64,000 nucleotides of DNA, from the NCBI RefSeq assembly GCF_000166775.1, contig NC_014720.1:583501-647500 (forward strand), given 5' to 3'. The number at the start of each line of letters is the position of its first letter. Position 1 is the first letter of the stretch. The translations under genes were made by a program, and so were the position numbers. The notes under the pieces were generated by a model that searched no databases, was not told the DNA's origin, and saw nothing but the letters and a program-made list of their open reading frames with translations. This DNA comes from Caldicellulosiruptor kronotskyensis 2002. GTDB lineage: Bacteria > Bacillota > Thermoanaerobacteria > Caldicellulosiruptorales > Caldicellulosiruptoraceae. Below, piece by piece: positions 47,022-55,825 of the stretch.

Positions 47022-47087
47022 AATGGTTTGGGTGTTGATATCTTGAACAGCAATGTTCAGGTTTCAATATCCAAACCGTTTTTTGTA
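47022..47087 (+). terminator. Rho-independent terminator of the serine operon
   Basis: A 17-bp outer stem (47022-47038 with 47064-47080, some G-T pairs) encloses a perfect inner TGAACA-GCAA-TGTTCA hairpin and is followed by TTTTTTG. The inner hairpin has a GNRA-type loop. Confidence 0.85.
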
Positions 47088-47121
47088 TTTTTTCATGAAT
47101 AAAGAAAGGAGAAATTAAAAG

Positions 47122-47922
47122 ATGATAAAACTTGTAGCAACAGACCTTGATGATACGTTGCTGTCAAAAGACTTAACAATAACTGAGAAAAATTTAAACG
47201 CTATAGAGTTTTTAAAGAAAAACGATATTATTTTAATATTAGCTTCAGGAAGACCATACCCTTCTGTTAAAAATGTGGCGTATGAACTTGAGAATTTTTA
47301 CCCAATGATAACATACCAGGGTGCACTTGTTTATGACCCAAAAACTGACCAGAAGCTTTATGGTTGTGAAATTAGCCCAGATAGTGCAAAAGAACTTGTA
47401 AGGCTTGCAAAAGATGAAGGAATTCATGTTCATATTTACATTGACAATATATGGTATGTTGAAGCTATGAACGAAAAGACTGAATACTATAGAAATCTTA
47501 CAAAGCTTGAGCCCTGCATAGTTAAAAATTTACTTGAATTCATCGACAGACCTGTCACAAAGGTTTTGTTTTTTGATGAACATGAAAGATTAAAAGGTTT
47601 GAAAGAAAGTCTTCCAGATGATTTTTCGAAGAAATTCAACATAATGTTTTCAAAACCCTTCTTCTTGGAATTTACAGATGTCAATGTTTCAAAGGGGAAT
47701 GCTCTTAAGTTTTTAACCGAGTACTACGGTTTGAAAAGAGAAGAGGTTATGGCAATTGGTGATGGTGACAATGATATTTCAATGATTGAATATGCAGGGA
47801 TAGGTGTTGCTGTTGAAAATGCAGTTGAAAAGCTAAAAGAAGCTGCTGACTTTGTTGTTGCAAGGAGTGATGATAGCGGTTTTGCACAGGCTATAGAAAA
47901 AGTATTCAACGTTCATTTTTAA
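47122..47922 (+). CDS. HAD superfamily (Cof-type) phosphatase
   Basis: This 266-residue HAD hydrolase has motif I DLDDTLLSKD, motif II LILASGRPYPSV, a C2 cap, a lysine in NVSKGNALKFLTEYYGL and motif III/IV GDGDNDISMIEYAG. The substrate is unknown. It is a paralogue of the HAD gene after groEL. An AAAGGAG SD precedes the ATG. It lies between two terminators or promoters and appears monocistronic. Confidence 0.92.
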   Translation: MIKLVATDLDDTLLSKDLTITEKNLNAIEFLKKNDIILILASGRPYPSVKNVAYELENFYPMITYQGALVYDPKTDQKLYGCEISPDSAKELVRLAKDEGIHVHIYIDNIWYVEAMNEKTEYYRNLTKLEPCIVKNLLEFIDRPVTKVLFFDEHERLKGLKESLPDDFSKKFNIMFSKPFFLEFTDVNVSKGNALKFLTEYYGLKREEVMAIGDGDNDISMIEYAGIGVAVENAVEKLKEAADFVVARSDDSGFAQAIEKVFNVHF

Positions 47923-48030
47923 AATTTCAATCATATAATAGGATAAGAAAGAGAAAAACAGAGATTTTAATAAGAAAACGAGAGCTAATTTAAAAATTTA
48001 AAGGAAAATGATATTTTTTAAAAAAATATA

Positions 48031-48058
48031 TTGACTTTTGAAAAAATTTTGCTAAAAT
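48031..48058 (+). promoter_or_regulatory. Putative sigma-A promoter of speD
   Basis: TTGACT (48031-48036) and TAAAAT (48053-48058) are 16 nt apart in a very AT-rich gap. The predicted start lies about 40 nt before the speD ATG. Confidence 0.6.
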
Positions 48059-48106
48059 AAATTCTGTTACTTGAAAAGAGTAAATTCCAAGAAGGAGGTA
48101 GGGAAG

Positions 48107-48481
48107 ATGCACGCATTGGGCAGGCACATAATAGCAGAGCTTTACGGGTGTGACAAGGAAGTGCTCAACAACCGCGAATTGATTGAAAAAATAATGGTAG
48201 AATCAGCATTAAAAGCAGGTGCAGAGGTAAGAGAAGTAGCGTTCCACAAGTTTTCACCACAGGGTGTAAGCGGTGTTGTTGTAATTTCAGAGTCACACCT
48301 GACAATCCACACATGGCCGGAGCTTGGCTATGCAGCAGTTGATGTATTTACATGCGGTGAAAGAGTTGATCCATGGCAAGCATGCAATTACATTACAGAA
48401 ATGCTCAAAGCAAGCCACATGACAACTACAGAGGTAAAAAGAGGTTTGTTCGAACAACCTGTCAAGGTAGCAAACCTGTAA
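48107..48481 (+). CDS. speD: S-adenosylmethionine decarboxylase proenzyme SpeD
   Basis: SpeD makes decarboxylated SAM, the aminopropyl donor for spermidine. It has 124 residues, the short Thermotoga/Bacillus class. The self-cleavage site is E62-S63 in [12 protein letters not shown], where S63 becomes the pyruvoyl group; the conserved TCG of [12 protein letters not shown] follows. The frame is open 12 codons upstream, but AAGGAGGT 7 nt before ATG 48107 fixes the start. No speE is adjacent. Confidence 0.96.
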   Translation: MHALGRHIIAELYGCDKEVLNNRELIEKIMVESALKAGAEVREVAFHKFSPQGVSGVVVISESHLTIHTWPELGYAAVDVFTCGERVDPWQACNYITEMLKASHMTTTEVKRGLFEQPVKVANL

Positions 48482-48846
48482 TAATACCTCCTTTTTGTTG
48501 ATGGTATAGAAGGTAGTGTTAAAGTTTTGAAGGGATGTGGAACTGGGAACTCTATAAAGGAGGATATACCTTTTTAAATTGTATTACATTTTGAGGTTTT
48601 TGATGTATGAAACAATACAAAAAGGGAAAAATATTTAACAGAAAGACCCCCTTTACTTAAATAAAAATATTTTTGGTGCACAGATTAAACTTTCTGTGCA
48701 CCAATTTTTTTATTGTTCTGCTATCTCAAGCCATGTTCAAAAGACCAAAGTACATGTCAAAGAGTTTTATCTTTTTCTTCACTTCTGAATATTAAATGTT
48801 CTATAATATTGTTATACTTAATAAGAATAAAGGGGGCTACTAATTT
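48482..48846. other. 365-bp gap after speD: structured 3' region and terminator
   Basis: No convincing gene is present. CCTCCTTT (48487-48494) can pair with AAAGGAGG (48556-48563), and GGTATA (48502-48507) with TATACC (48565-48570). These interleave, as in a pseudoknot. The AAAGGAGG resembles an SD but has no well-placed start codon after it (only a TTG 15 nt on, opening 19 codons). A strong terminator lies at 48673-48711. The last 130 bp are AT-rich, with TATAAT at 48802 but no clear -35. Confidence 0.5.
48673..48711 (+). terminator. Rho-independent terminator downstream of speD
   Basis: TTGGTGCACAG (48673-48683) pairs perfectly with CTGTGCACCAA (48694-48704) around a 10-nt loop, followed by TTTTTT. 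It lies 190 nt after the speD stop, so the transcript has a long 3' region or a separate small RNA ends here. Confidence 0.9.
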
Positions 48847-49770
48847 TTGAAAGTTGTCTGCTACGGAGAGGTTTTAATAGATTTTTTGAATGTAAAAGGT
48901 AATCTGTTTGAAGCAAACCCAGGCGGTGCACCGGCAAATGTTGCAGCAGCAGTTGCAAAGTTTGGAGGAAAATCGTATTTAATCTCACAGGTTGGAAATG
49001 ATATATTTGGAAAAATGATTATAGATAGCCTTTCTGCCTGTGGTGTTGATATTTCAAATGTTAAAATGACAGATGAGTATTTTACGACACTTGCGTTTGT
49101 AAAGCTTGATAGCAGGGGTGAAAGGTCTTTTTCGTTCTCAAGAAAATATGGTGCAGATGTTTACCTAAAAGTAGAAGATATTGATATTAATATAGTAAAG
49201 TCAGCTGATATATTTCACTTTGGCTCACTTTCAATGACATATGAGCAAAACAAAAGAACCACCTTAGAGCTTTTAAAGATTGCAAGACAAAGTGGCAGCA
49301 CAATCTCATATGACCCAAACTACAGAAGTAGCCTGTGGGAAAGCCAAAAAAAGGCTTTAGATACTATGATCGAACCTGTTGAGAATGGGTTTGTTGATAT
49401 TTTGAAGATGTCCGAGGAAGAGGTTTTGTTATATGAAAAGGATGTAAATGATTTTTATAACCGAATAAAAGACAAGGTAAAGATTTTCCTTGTGACACTT
49501 GGCGAGAAAGGTAGCATGGTTTTCTTTAAAGGAAAGTCATATTTTGTTGATACAATAAAGGTTGATGTTGTTGATACAACTGGGTGTGGAGACTGTTTTG
49601 TCGGCATGGTTTTACATGAAATCTCAAAGTCTTTGCCAATTGAAAATCTATCAGAAGATGAAATTGTGAATATTGTAAAAAAAGCGAACATAGCAGGGGC
49701 TCTGTGTGCAACCAAAAAAGGTGCTATTCCTGCAATTCCTGAGTACAATCAAGTTTTAGAAAGGCTTTGA
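48847..49770 (+). CDS. PfkB family carbohydrate kinase (fructokinase-like)
   Basis: This 307-residue sugar kinase begins VVCYGEVLIDFLNVKG and has the PfkB signature 1 region NPGGAPANVAAAVAKFGGKS and signature 2 VDTTGCGDCFVGMV, where the last Asp is the catalytic base. The usual GAGD is GCGD here. Sequence style matches ScrK-type fructokinases, but ribokinase-like specificity is possible. The start is TTG, with AGGGGG 10 nt upstream. Confidence 0.88.
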   Translation: MKVVCYGEVLIDFLNVKGNLFEANPGGAPANVAAAVAKFGGKSYLISQVGNDIFGKMIIDSLSACGVDISNVKMTDEYFTTLAFVKLDSRGERSFSFSRKYGADVYLKVEDIDINIVKSADIFHFGSLSMTYEQNKRTTLELLKIARQSGSTISYDPNYRSSLWESQKKALDTMIEPVENGFVDILKMSEEEVLLYEKDVNDFYNRIKDKVKIFLVTLGEKGSMVFFKGKSYFVDTIKVDVVDTTGCGDCFVGMVLHEISKSLPIENLSEDEIVNIVKKANIAGALCATKKGAIPAIPEYNQVLERL

Positions 49771-49810
49771 AGTCCAAAAAACTTTATTATAAAAACTTTT
49801 GGAGGAAAGA

Positions 49811-50083
49811 ATGATGAGAGCAATAATAACAGTTGTTGGTAAGGATAAAGTTGGTATAATTGCAGCAATCTCGAGCTTACTTGCTCAGAACAATGTAAAT
49901 ATTCTTGATATAAGCCAGACAATTATGCAGGGGTTTTTTACTATGATAATGCTTGTTGACCTTCAAGATTGCAAATTGAAGTTTTCTGAACTGAAAGATC
50001 TTCTCATAAAAAGAGGGCGGGAGATTGGCGTTGATGTAAATATGCAGCACGAAGACCTTTTCAATAGCATAAACAGAATATAG
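49811..50083 (+). CDS. ACT domain protein (UPF0237 family)
   Basis: This 90-residue protein is a single ACT domain: RAIITVVGKDKVGIIAAISS, NVNILDISQTIMQGFFTMIM. It probably senses an amino acid or regulates the next gene, with which it is paired in many Firmicutes. ATG 49811 or 49814 follows GGAGGAAAG; an upstream TTG overlaps the SD and is unlikely. Confidence 0.9.
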   Translation: MMRAIITVVGKDKVGIIAAISSLLAQNNVNILDISQTIMQGFFTMIMLVDLQDCKLKFSELKDLLIKRGREIGVDVNMQHEDLFNSINRI

Positions 50084-50114
50084 TAATTTTTCTTTTTGAG
50101 GAGATGAAAGCAGA

Positions 50115-51473
50115 ATGTTCACATCACAGGAGATAATTGAAACTATTAATATGGTAAAGCAGAGCAATTTGGATATTCGAACAATCACAGTGGGGATAAA
50201 CCTTTTTGATTGTAGCTCTGACATTCCCCAGAGGTTTATTGATAACATGAGAAAAAAGATTATAAAATATGCGGGGAATCTCAAAAATGTGGCAAATGAG
50301 ATTGAGGATATGTTTGGACTTCCAATTGTCAACAGAAGGGTTGCGCTAACACCTATTTCTCTTTTGACCTTTTCTTATTCATATGAAGATCTCATAGAAG
50401 TTGCGCTTGCCATTGATGAGATTGCCAAAGAGCTTGAGGTTGATCTGATAGGTGGTTACTCTGCGGCTGTTCACAAAAGCTATGATGAAAATACTAAAAA
50501 ATTCATATCTTCTATCCCAGATGCATTGGCCTCAACAGATAGACTATGTTCTTCGGTTGACGTTGGTACAACAAGGGCGGGTATTAACCTTGATGTGATT
50601 GCACATCTTGGGTTTATAATAAAAGATATTGCACAAAAAACAAAGGACAAAGACAGTTTTGGATGTGCAAGGTTTGTTGTGTTTGCAAACGCACCAGATG
50701 ACAATCCTTTTATGGCAGGTGCGTTTCATGGGACAGGCGAGGGAGATAGCGCAATAAATGTAGGAATCTCAGGTCCCGGTGTTGTAAAAAGGGCTTTGGA
50801 AGAGAAAAAATATGCGTCAATTGATGAGATTTATGAGACAATAAAAAAGATGGCATTTAAAATAACAAGGGCTGGTCAGCTTGTTTTGCAGTATGCAAGC
50901 AAAAAGCTCCAAATTCCAGCCGGGATTGTAGATTTGTCGCTTGCACCAACACCGAAGGTTGGAGATAGCATTGCAGAGATACTTGAAGAGATAGGACTTG
51001 AAAAGGTTGGCGGGTATGGCACCACATTTGCTTTGGCACTTTTGAACGATGCTGTAAAAAAGGGCGGAGCGATGGCTGCAACATTTACAGGTGGACTTTC
51101 TGGAGCATTTATACCTGTATCAGAAGACTCTGGAATGGTAAGGGCTGTTGAGGCAGGGACACTCTCTTTAGAAAAACTTGAGGCAATGACAAGTGTGTGC
51201 TCTGTTGGTCTTGACATGATTGTTGTGCCAGGTGATGTAGAAGCTGAAGTTATCTCTGCTATGATTGCAGATGAGATTGCAATTGGCGTTTACAACAACA
51301 AAACAACAGCTGTGCGCGTAATTCCTGCATATGGTAAAAAAGAAGGGGATGAGGTCAACTTTGGTGGACTTTTGGGAAGATCAAAGGTGATGAGTGTCAA
51401 CAGAAGTTCACCAAAAAGACTAATTGAACGTGGAGGAAGAGTTCCACCACCTATAATTTCGCTCAGAAACTAA
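50115..51473 (+). CDS. PFL family protein (DUF711, UPF0210)
   Basis: This 452-residue protein is a DUF711/UPF0210 member, annotated as PFL-like because of fold similarity to pyruvate formate-lyase. It has [20 protein letters not shown] at the start, [20 protein letters not shown] and [12 protein letters not shown] in the middle, and ends [14 protein letters not shown]. Its biochemical role is not established. Its pairing with the preceding ACT-domain gene suggests control by a small metabolite. Confidence 0.92.
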   Translation: MFTSQEIIETINMVKQSNLDIRTITVGINLFDCSSDIPQRFIDNMRKKIIKYAGNLKNVANEIEDMFGLPIVNRRVALTPISLLTFSYSYEDLIEVALAIDEIAKELEVDLIGGYSAAVHKSYDENTKKFISSIPDALASTDRLCSSVDVGTTRAGINLDVIAHLGFIIKDIAQKTKDKDSFGCARFVVFANAPDDNPFMAGAFHGTGEGDSAINVGISGPGVVKRALEEKKYASIDEIYETIKKMAFKITRAGQLVLQYASKKLQIPAGIVDLSLAPTPKVGDSIAEILEEIGLEKVGGYGTTFALALLNDAVKKGGAMAATFTGGLSGAFIPVSEDSGMVRAVEAGTLSLEKLEAMTSVCSVGLDMIVVPGDVEAEVISAMIADEIAIGVYNNKTTAVRVIPAYGKKEGDEVNFGGLLGRSKVMSVNRSSPKRLIERGGRVPPPIISLRN

Positions 51474-51498
51474 TAGTTTTTAAAAGGGGGACAAGAAA

Positions 51499-52335
51499 AT
51501 GCTTTTTTCTAAGATGCACGGGCTTGGAAATGACTTTATTGTAATAGATGCAAGAGGCAAAGAGGATATAGATTATAACTTGCTTGCAAAGAGGATGTGT
51601 CATCGGCACATTGGTGTTGGAGCAGACGGTTTGTTGCTTGTTTTAGATTCGAAGCTTGCTGATATCAGGATGAGAATTATAAACTCAGACGGGTCTGAAG
51701 CTGAGATGTGTGGAAATGGAATTCGGTGTTTTGCAAAATATGTATTTGAAAGGGGAATTGTAAAAGCTACTAAATTCAAAGTTGAAACATTGGCAGGAAT
51801 AATTGAACCTGAGCTATTTATAAACGAATATGGACTTGTTGATAAAGTTAAAGTGAATATGGGAAAGCCCAGCTTTAAAAGAAAAGATATACCAATGCAA
51901 GGCGACCCAAAAAGTGATGCCATAAATACATCTATTGTAGTTGATGGCAATGAATACAGAATTACATCTCTTTTGATGGGTGTTCCGCACACTATTTTGT
52001 TTGTTGACGATTTAGAAAAGGTAGACATTTATACTTTAGGACCTAAAATAGAAAAGCATGAGATATTTCCAAGGAAAACAAATGTCAATTTTGTTCAGGT
52101 GATTGACAAGAATAATATAAAAGTGAGAACTTGGGAAAGAGGTGCAGGGGCTACATTTGCATGCGGCACTGGTTCTTGTGCTTCTGTGATAGCAGCAAAC
52201 TTAAATGGACTTACAGAAAGAAAAGCAAATGTCCACCTTTATTTTGGAATTCTTGAAATAGAGTGGCGAGAAGACGGTATAGTTTTTATGACAGGACCTG
52301 CCGAGGAGGTTTTTGTTGGGGAATATTTGGATTAA
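51499..52335 (+). CDS. dapF: Diaminopimelate epimerase
   Basis: DapF interconverts LL- and meso-diaminopimelate for lysine and peptidoglycan synthesis. It has 278 residues. The two catalytic cysteines are C71 in EMCGNGIRCFAKY and C222 in FACGTGSCASV, each in its conserved glycine-rich loop. AAAAGGGGG precedes the ATG. The gene converges on the minus-strand pair across a shared terminator. Confidence 0.97.
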   Translation: MLFSKMHGLGNDFIVIDARGKEDIDYNLLAKRMCHRHIGVGADGLLLVLDSKLADIRMRIINSDGSEAEMCGNGIRCFAKYVFERGIVKATKFKVETLAGIIEPELFINEYGLVDKVKVNMGKPSFKRKDIPMQGDPKSDAINTSIVVDGNEYRITSLLMGVPHTILFVDDLEKVDIYTLGPKIEKHEIFPRKTNVNFVQVIDKNNIKVRTWERGAGATFACGTGSCASVIAANLNGLTERKANVHLYFGILEIEWREDGIVFMTGPAEEVFVGEYLD

Positions 52336-52361
52336 AGATTATTTTTAGAAATTACAAGACA

Positions 52362-52428
52362 AAAAGCTCCCTGTTCTTGGCTGTATGTAAGATATAAATA
52401 AAAGCTAATGCCAAGAAAGGGAGCTTTT
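52362..52428. terminator. Bidirectional terminator between dapF and the minus-strand pair
   Basis: 52362-52381 pairs with 52410-52428 over about 19 bp, with one bulged G and a 28-nt loop. Reading +, the stem ends in TTTTCT. Reading -, it ends in GCTTTTTG. It therefore serves both dapF and the convergent gene, whose stop codon abuts it. Confidence 0.88.
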
Positions 52429-52998
52429 CTATGTGTTAATATTGAACATATAAAGTATTCCTTTTTCTGCATCGTAGATTGCCAAATAAAAATCATATGA
52501 ATAAAGGTTGTCAAGAATTTTAATATCAAGGTTTTCATAATCTATAAGCTTTGCTGTTAAAACCGACCTGTCACCAACTGCTCTCCAAAATCCTTTGGAA
52601 ATTTTAGGAAGACAAACTTTTTTCGCAAATCCTATTCTTTCTAAAGTATTGCACGGTGAATCTTGTACTTTTCCGCCATACATAAGTATTTGATATGCAG
52701 GGTTTAAGGGTAGTTTTTTCCAATTTTTTTGTTTTGCGATATATGAAGTAAAACTTTTCCTTCCGTCAGTAGTAAAAACAAATTTATAAAGTTTCATGCC
52801 ATCATTGTGAAAACTACCGTAGTCATCATACATTTTTTCTGACACAGTACCTTTTGGAAGTCTTATGTTAAAAGTTTTTTCAAATTCTTTCACACCACTG
52901 TCTTGCAAAGATAGAAGTTTAAATGAGAAGACAGTGATTAGAAAGATGGTTAGAAATAAACCCAAAATAATTGTTGAAAAAATAAAAAATTTTTTCAT
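52429..52998 (-). CDS. Hypothetical membrane-anchored protein
   Basis: This 189-residue protein has an N-terminal transmembrane anchor (about 4-27, FIFSTIILGLFLTIFLITVF) and an extracytoplasmic domain with EKTFNIRLPKGTVSEKMYDD, one CNTL cysteine and one KKVCLP cysteine, which could form a disulfide. I do not recognise a family. It is the second gene of a minus-strand pair; its SD AGGTGAAC overlaps the first gene's stop, so it is co-translated. Confidence 0.75.
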   Translation of the reverse strand: MKKFFIFSTIILGLFLTIFLITVFSFKLLSLQDSGVKEFEKTFNIRLPKGTVSEKMYDDYGSFHNDGMKLYKFVFTTDGRKSFTSYIAKQKNWKKLPLNPAYQILMYGGKVQDSPCNTLERIGFAKKVCLPKISKGFWRAVGDRSVLTAKLIDYENLDIKILDNLYSYDFYLAIYDAEKGILYMFNINT

Positions 52999-53009
52999 AA
53001 TTTGTTCAC

Positions 53010-53708
53010 CTACTGTTCTGATAAAGTTATTATTACACTAATAGGATGTAACACATGTGTTTGCTGACATAGCCAAGCCCAATTATTAACAATATTAGTA
53101 AAAAGATCATTGTAATTATTATCATATGCAAAATCAAATGTATCTAAAATTGTTATAGTATAAATGGACAGTAATCCTTTACTTGATTTAATATTTACTT
53201 TGTGTAGTGCATAAAATAAATCTGCGTTATCGCTTTTGCTAAATGTGATTGAATTTGGTATTTTACTGTCAGACTTTAGTTTTGAAATATAATCTTTGTA
53301 TACTGATATTGTTCTAATTTTATTTATGAATAAACCTTCACCACATTCGGAGTATGGAATATTTTTTACGGAAAATTCGACAAGAGTAGCTGCACACGGA
53401 TAACCGTAGTTTCTTGCAATTTGTGCTGCGGCAAGCCATGCTAATTGAATAGAATTATACTGTTCTACAGAGACAGTTTGAAGAATTGAGGTTTGACTCG
53501 TTTTTGAGTTAGAATAGGATGTAGCAATGTTATTTATAAAATTATTTAGTTCTTCATTTGACATTTTTTCAAAGACTTCGTGTGCATTCTCATAAGTTAT
53601 TTGAAAATTTCCTTCTGACTCTGCGAATACTTTTGATGGCAAGAAAAGTAGTGTAATTAAGGTTAGGCAAATAATTATGACTAGTGTTTGGAAACGCCTA
53701 TTATTCAT
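53010..53708 (-). CDS. Hypothetical secreted protein
   Basis: This 232-residue protein has a signal peptide with a predicted cleavage after VFA (about residue 29) and a mature domain of about 200 residues. Distinctive segments are YGYPCAATLVEFSVKN, DLFYALHKVNIK, ITILDTFDFAYDNNYNDLFT and NNWAWLCQQTHVLHPISVII. Similar secreted proteins of unknown role occur in Firmicutes, as far as I recall. GGAGG lies upstream of the ATG. It has its own promoter and leader and is followed 11 nt later by the membrane-anchored gene. Confidence 0.78.
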   Translation of the reverse strand: MNNRRFQTLVIIICLTLITLLFLPSKVFAESEGNFQITYENAHEVFEKMSNEELNNFINNIATSYSNSKTSQTSILQTVSVEQYNSIQLAWLAAAQIARNYGYPCAATLVEFSVKNIPYSECGEGLFINKIRTISVYKDYISKLKSDSKIPNSITFSKSDNADLFYALHKVNIKSSKGLLSIYTITILDTFDFAYDNNYNDLFTNIVNNWAWLCQQTHVLHPISVIITLSEQ

Positions 53709-53831
53709 TATTAATCATCCTCCAGTGATAAGTTTTATTCATTACAGAAAGAAAAAAGAAAATTTTTAGCCAATTATTGGAAATAACATGGTTTATCATC
53801 TCCTTTTAATAAATAAAGTAACTATAACTAA

Positions 53832-53860
53832 ATTGTATCAAAAAGACATAAAAAATTCAA
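53832..53860 (-). promoter_or_regulatory. Sigma-A promoter of the minus-strand pair
   Basis: On the minus strand, TTGAAT (53855-53860) and TACAAT (53832-53837) are 17 nt apart. The leader of about 115 nt contains an AAAAGGAG SD 10 nt before a seven-codon ORF (ATG at 53789, stop at 53766), a possible leader peptide. Confidence 0.65.
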
Positions 53861-54129
53861 TAGTTTTTTCAATAGCTAATGTTTGGTAAAGTATAAATTT
53901 TGTTGTATTATAACAGATATATTCTTAAATGTTTTTTTGCAACATTTCTTTAACATTTATTAGTTCCTAAATTGCAATATTAAATGCAACACTTTTTTAA
54001 AATGAACTGGAAATTGTAATTTGATTAGGACAGCGACTGTGTATGATATTAGTTGCTAATATATGCCAGCTTACCTACAAGGAAACTGGAGCTGCCATAT
54101 TGTGTTATATATTCTTCTATTTAGGTAGC
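53861..54129. other. AT-rich gap between the minus-strand promoter and the IS remnant
   Basis: No gene, terminator or clear repeat is visible in this stretch. It is markedly AT-rich even for this genome and is bounded by the decayed transposase, so it may be old insertion debris. Confidence 0.4.
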
Positions 54130-54467
<338 letters not shown>

Positions 54468-54472
<5 letters not shown>

Positions 54473-54543
54473 AGCTTCAAACCTTCTCTTGTGTATGGTT
54501 TTGTCTTTTTATACTGCCATCATACACAGTTTGAAGCTGTGGC
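54468..54543. repeat. Long imperfect inverted repeat at the 5' end of the IS30 remnant
   Basis: GCCATAGCTTCAAAC (54468-54482) pairs with GTTTGAAGCTGTGGC (54529-54543; 14 of 15), and inside it TGTGTATG (54490-54497) pairs perfectly with CATACACA (54521-54528). It overlaps the transposase start codon and may be a leftover terminal or subterminal structure of the element, or an RNA hairpin that limited transposase translation. Confidence 0.65.
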
Positions 54544-54613
54544 TTTAATATTTTCTTCCCCCTGTTGCATTTAATTTTACAACAAACAGTTGAAGTAAAC
54601 CTCTTCATTTTGA

Positions 54614-54641
54614 TTGAATTTTTCTTATCTTGTGATATAAT
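54614..54641 (+). promoter_or_regulatory. Putative sigma-A promoter of a small ORF
   Basis: TTGAAT (54614-54619) and TATAAT (54636-54641) are 16 nt apart, with an extended -10 TG (TGATATAAT). The start would lie about 37 nt before the small gene downstream. Confidence 0.65.
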
Positions 54642-54684
54642 TTTAATATGGTTTTTATGGCTTTTTGCAAGGAAGGTGAATGTA

Positions 54685-54849
54685 TTGAAAGTCTTCTATG
54701 TTAAGATTGAATACAAAGATGGAAGAAAGGTAGAAGATATCTTTCTTACAAACGCTAAGGCAAAAGAGATGTGTGATTTACTTTTAGGTGAGGACAAAGA
54801 GGGAGCTATCAAACTTGTTGAGACAAAGTGCAGAGAAGTGGATTTATAA
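54685..54849 (+). CDS. Small hypothetical protein
   Basis: This 54-residue soluble protein (MKVFYVKIEYKDGRKVEDIF...) has a TTG start 8 nt after AAGGAAGG; a GTG three codons earlier overlaps the SD. It has one cysteine near the C-terminus (ETKCREVDL) and one in KEMCDLL. I do not recognise a family. Good promoter and SD signals and the position before secG support it as a real gene. Confidence 0.6.
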   Translation: MKVFYVKIEYKDGRKVEDIFLTNAKAKEMCDLLLGEDKEGAIKLVETKCREVDL

Positions 54850-54906
54850 ATTTAATCTGTAAATCTTACAAGTCAATACAAATTTTTTAGGAGGTTTTAA
54901 AACACA

Positions 54907-55143
54907 ATGGCAAAGATAATTTTAACCGTGTTGGAACTTCTTTTAGCAATTGCACTTATAATTGTTGTGCTTTTGCAGTCTGGCAAGAGTGCAGGACTTT
55001 CTGGTTCAATTGCAGGTGGAGCTGAAACATTTTTTGGAAAGTACAAGGGAAGAACTCTTGATGCTATGCTTGGAAGATACACATGGATAATTGCAGCAGC
55101 GTTCTTTGTTGTATCAATAGTTTTGTTCTTTGTAATAAAGTAA
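54907..55143 (+). CDS. secG: Preprotein translocase subunit SecG
   Basis: SecG is the small auxiliary subunit of the SecYEG channel. It has 78 residues, with two transmembrane helices (about 4-21 and 56-76) flanking the conserved [20 protein letters not shown] loop. AGGAGG precedes the ATG, and a terminator follows directly. secA, its motor partner, lies 6.5 kb downstream. Confidence 0.95.
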   Translation: MAKIILTVLELLLAIALIIVVLLQSGKSAGLSGSIAGGAETFFGKYKGRTLDAMLGRYTWIIAAAFFVVSIVLFFVIK

Positions 55144-55180
55144 AACCTGAGGTTGAATGTCAACCTTGGGTTTTTATTTT
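55143..55180 (+). terminator. Rho-independent terminator after secG
   Basis: A 14-bp stem (55143-55156 with 55160-55173, two G-T pairs) closes on a 3-nt loop and is followed by a T tract. It starts at the secG stop codon. Confidence 0.85.
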
Positions 55181-55241
55181 AACCATAAATGTTCACAATA
55201 TCTTACAAAACGCTAAATACAAAAGGAGGAAAGTTTTAAAA

Positions 55242-55799
55242 ATGAGCATTACACGTGAAGTTGCGCTAGAAGAGCTCAAGAAGAGAATAAAGACACAGAA
55301 TCTTTTCAAACATTGTCTGGCTTGCGAGGCTATCATGCGCGAGCTTGCATGCTATTTTGAACAGGATATGGACAAGTGGGGGATTTGTGGGCTTGTTCAT
55401 GATATAGATTATGAAGATACCAAAAATGACCCTAATGCACACAGCTTAGTTGGTGCAAAAATTTTGGAGGATTTGGGGTTTGACAAGGACATTGTGTATG
55501 CTGTGAAGGTTCACAACGACGCACATGGTCTTCCAAGACTTTCACTTTTGGATAAAGCTCTTTACTGTGTTGACCCAACTTCAGGTTTTATTGTTGCAGG
55601 TGCGCTGATTCTACCATCAAAAAAACTTTCGGATGTGACAGTGCCGTTTTTATTAAACAGATTTAATGAAAAAAGCTTTGCAAAGGGTGCAAACAGAGAA
55701 CAGATGAAAGCATGTTCTGAACTTGGACTTGAACTTGAAGAATTTTTGGGAATAGCCCTTAAAGCTATGCAAAAAATATCTAATGATCTTGGATTGTAA
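55242..55799 (+). CDS. HD/HDIG domain phosphohydrolase
   Basis: This 185-residue protein has an HD domain: HCLACEAIMRELACYFEQD provides the first histidine, and GLVHDIDYEDT the HD pair. Such proteins hydrolyse phosphate esters of nucleotides; the substrate is unknown. A frame open from 55083 overlaps secG, but AAAGGAGG supports ATG 55242. rnr follows after 26 nt. Confidence 0.88.
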   Translation: MSITREVALEELKKRIKTQNLFKHCLACEAIMRELACYFEQDMDKWGICGLVHDIDYEDTKNDPNAHSLVGAKILEDLGFDKDIVYAVKVHNDAHGLPRLSLLDKALYCVDPTSGFIVAGALILPSKKLSDVTVPFLLNRFNEKSFAKGANREQMKACSELGLELEEFLGIALKAMQKISNDLGL

Positions 55800-55825
55800 A
55801 TTTAGAAAAAGGATGTGATAGTCCT

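Noticed and set aside
48579-48638. 19-codon TTG ORF after the orphan SD downstream of speD
   Set aside because: The SD-to-start spacing of 15 nt is too long and the peptide has no recognisable feature.
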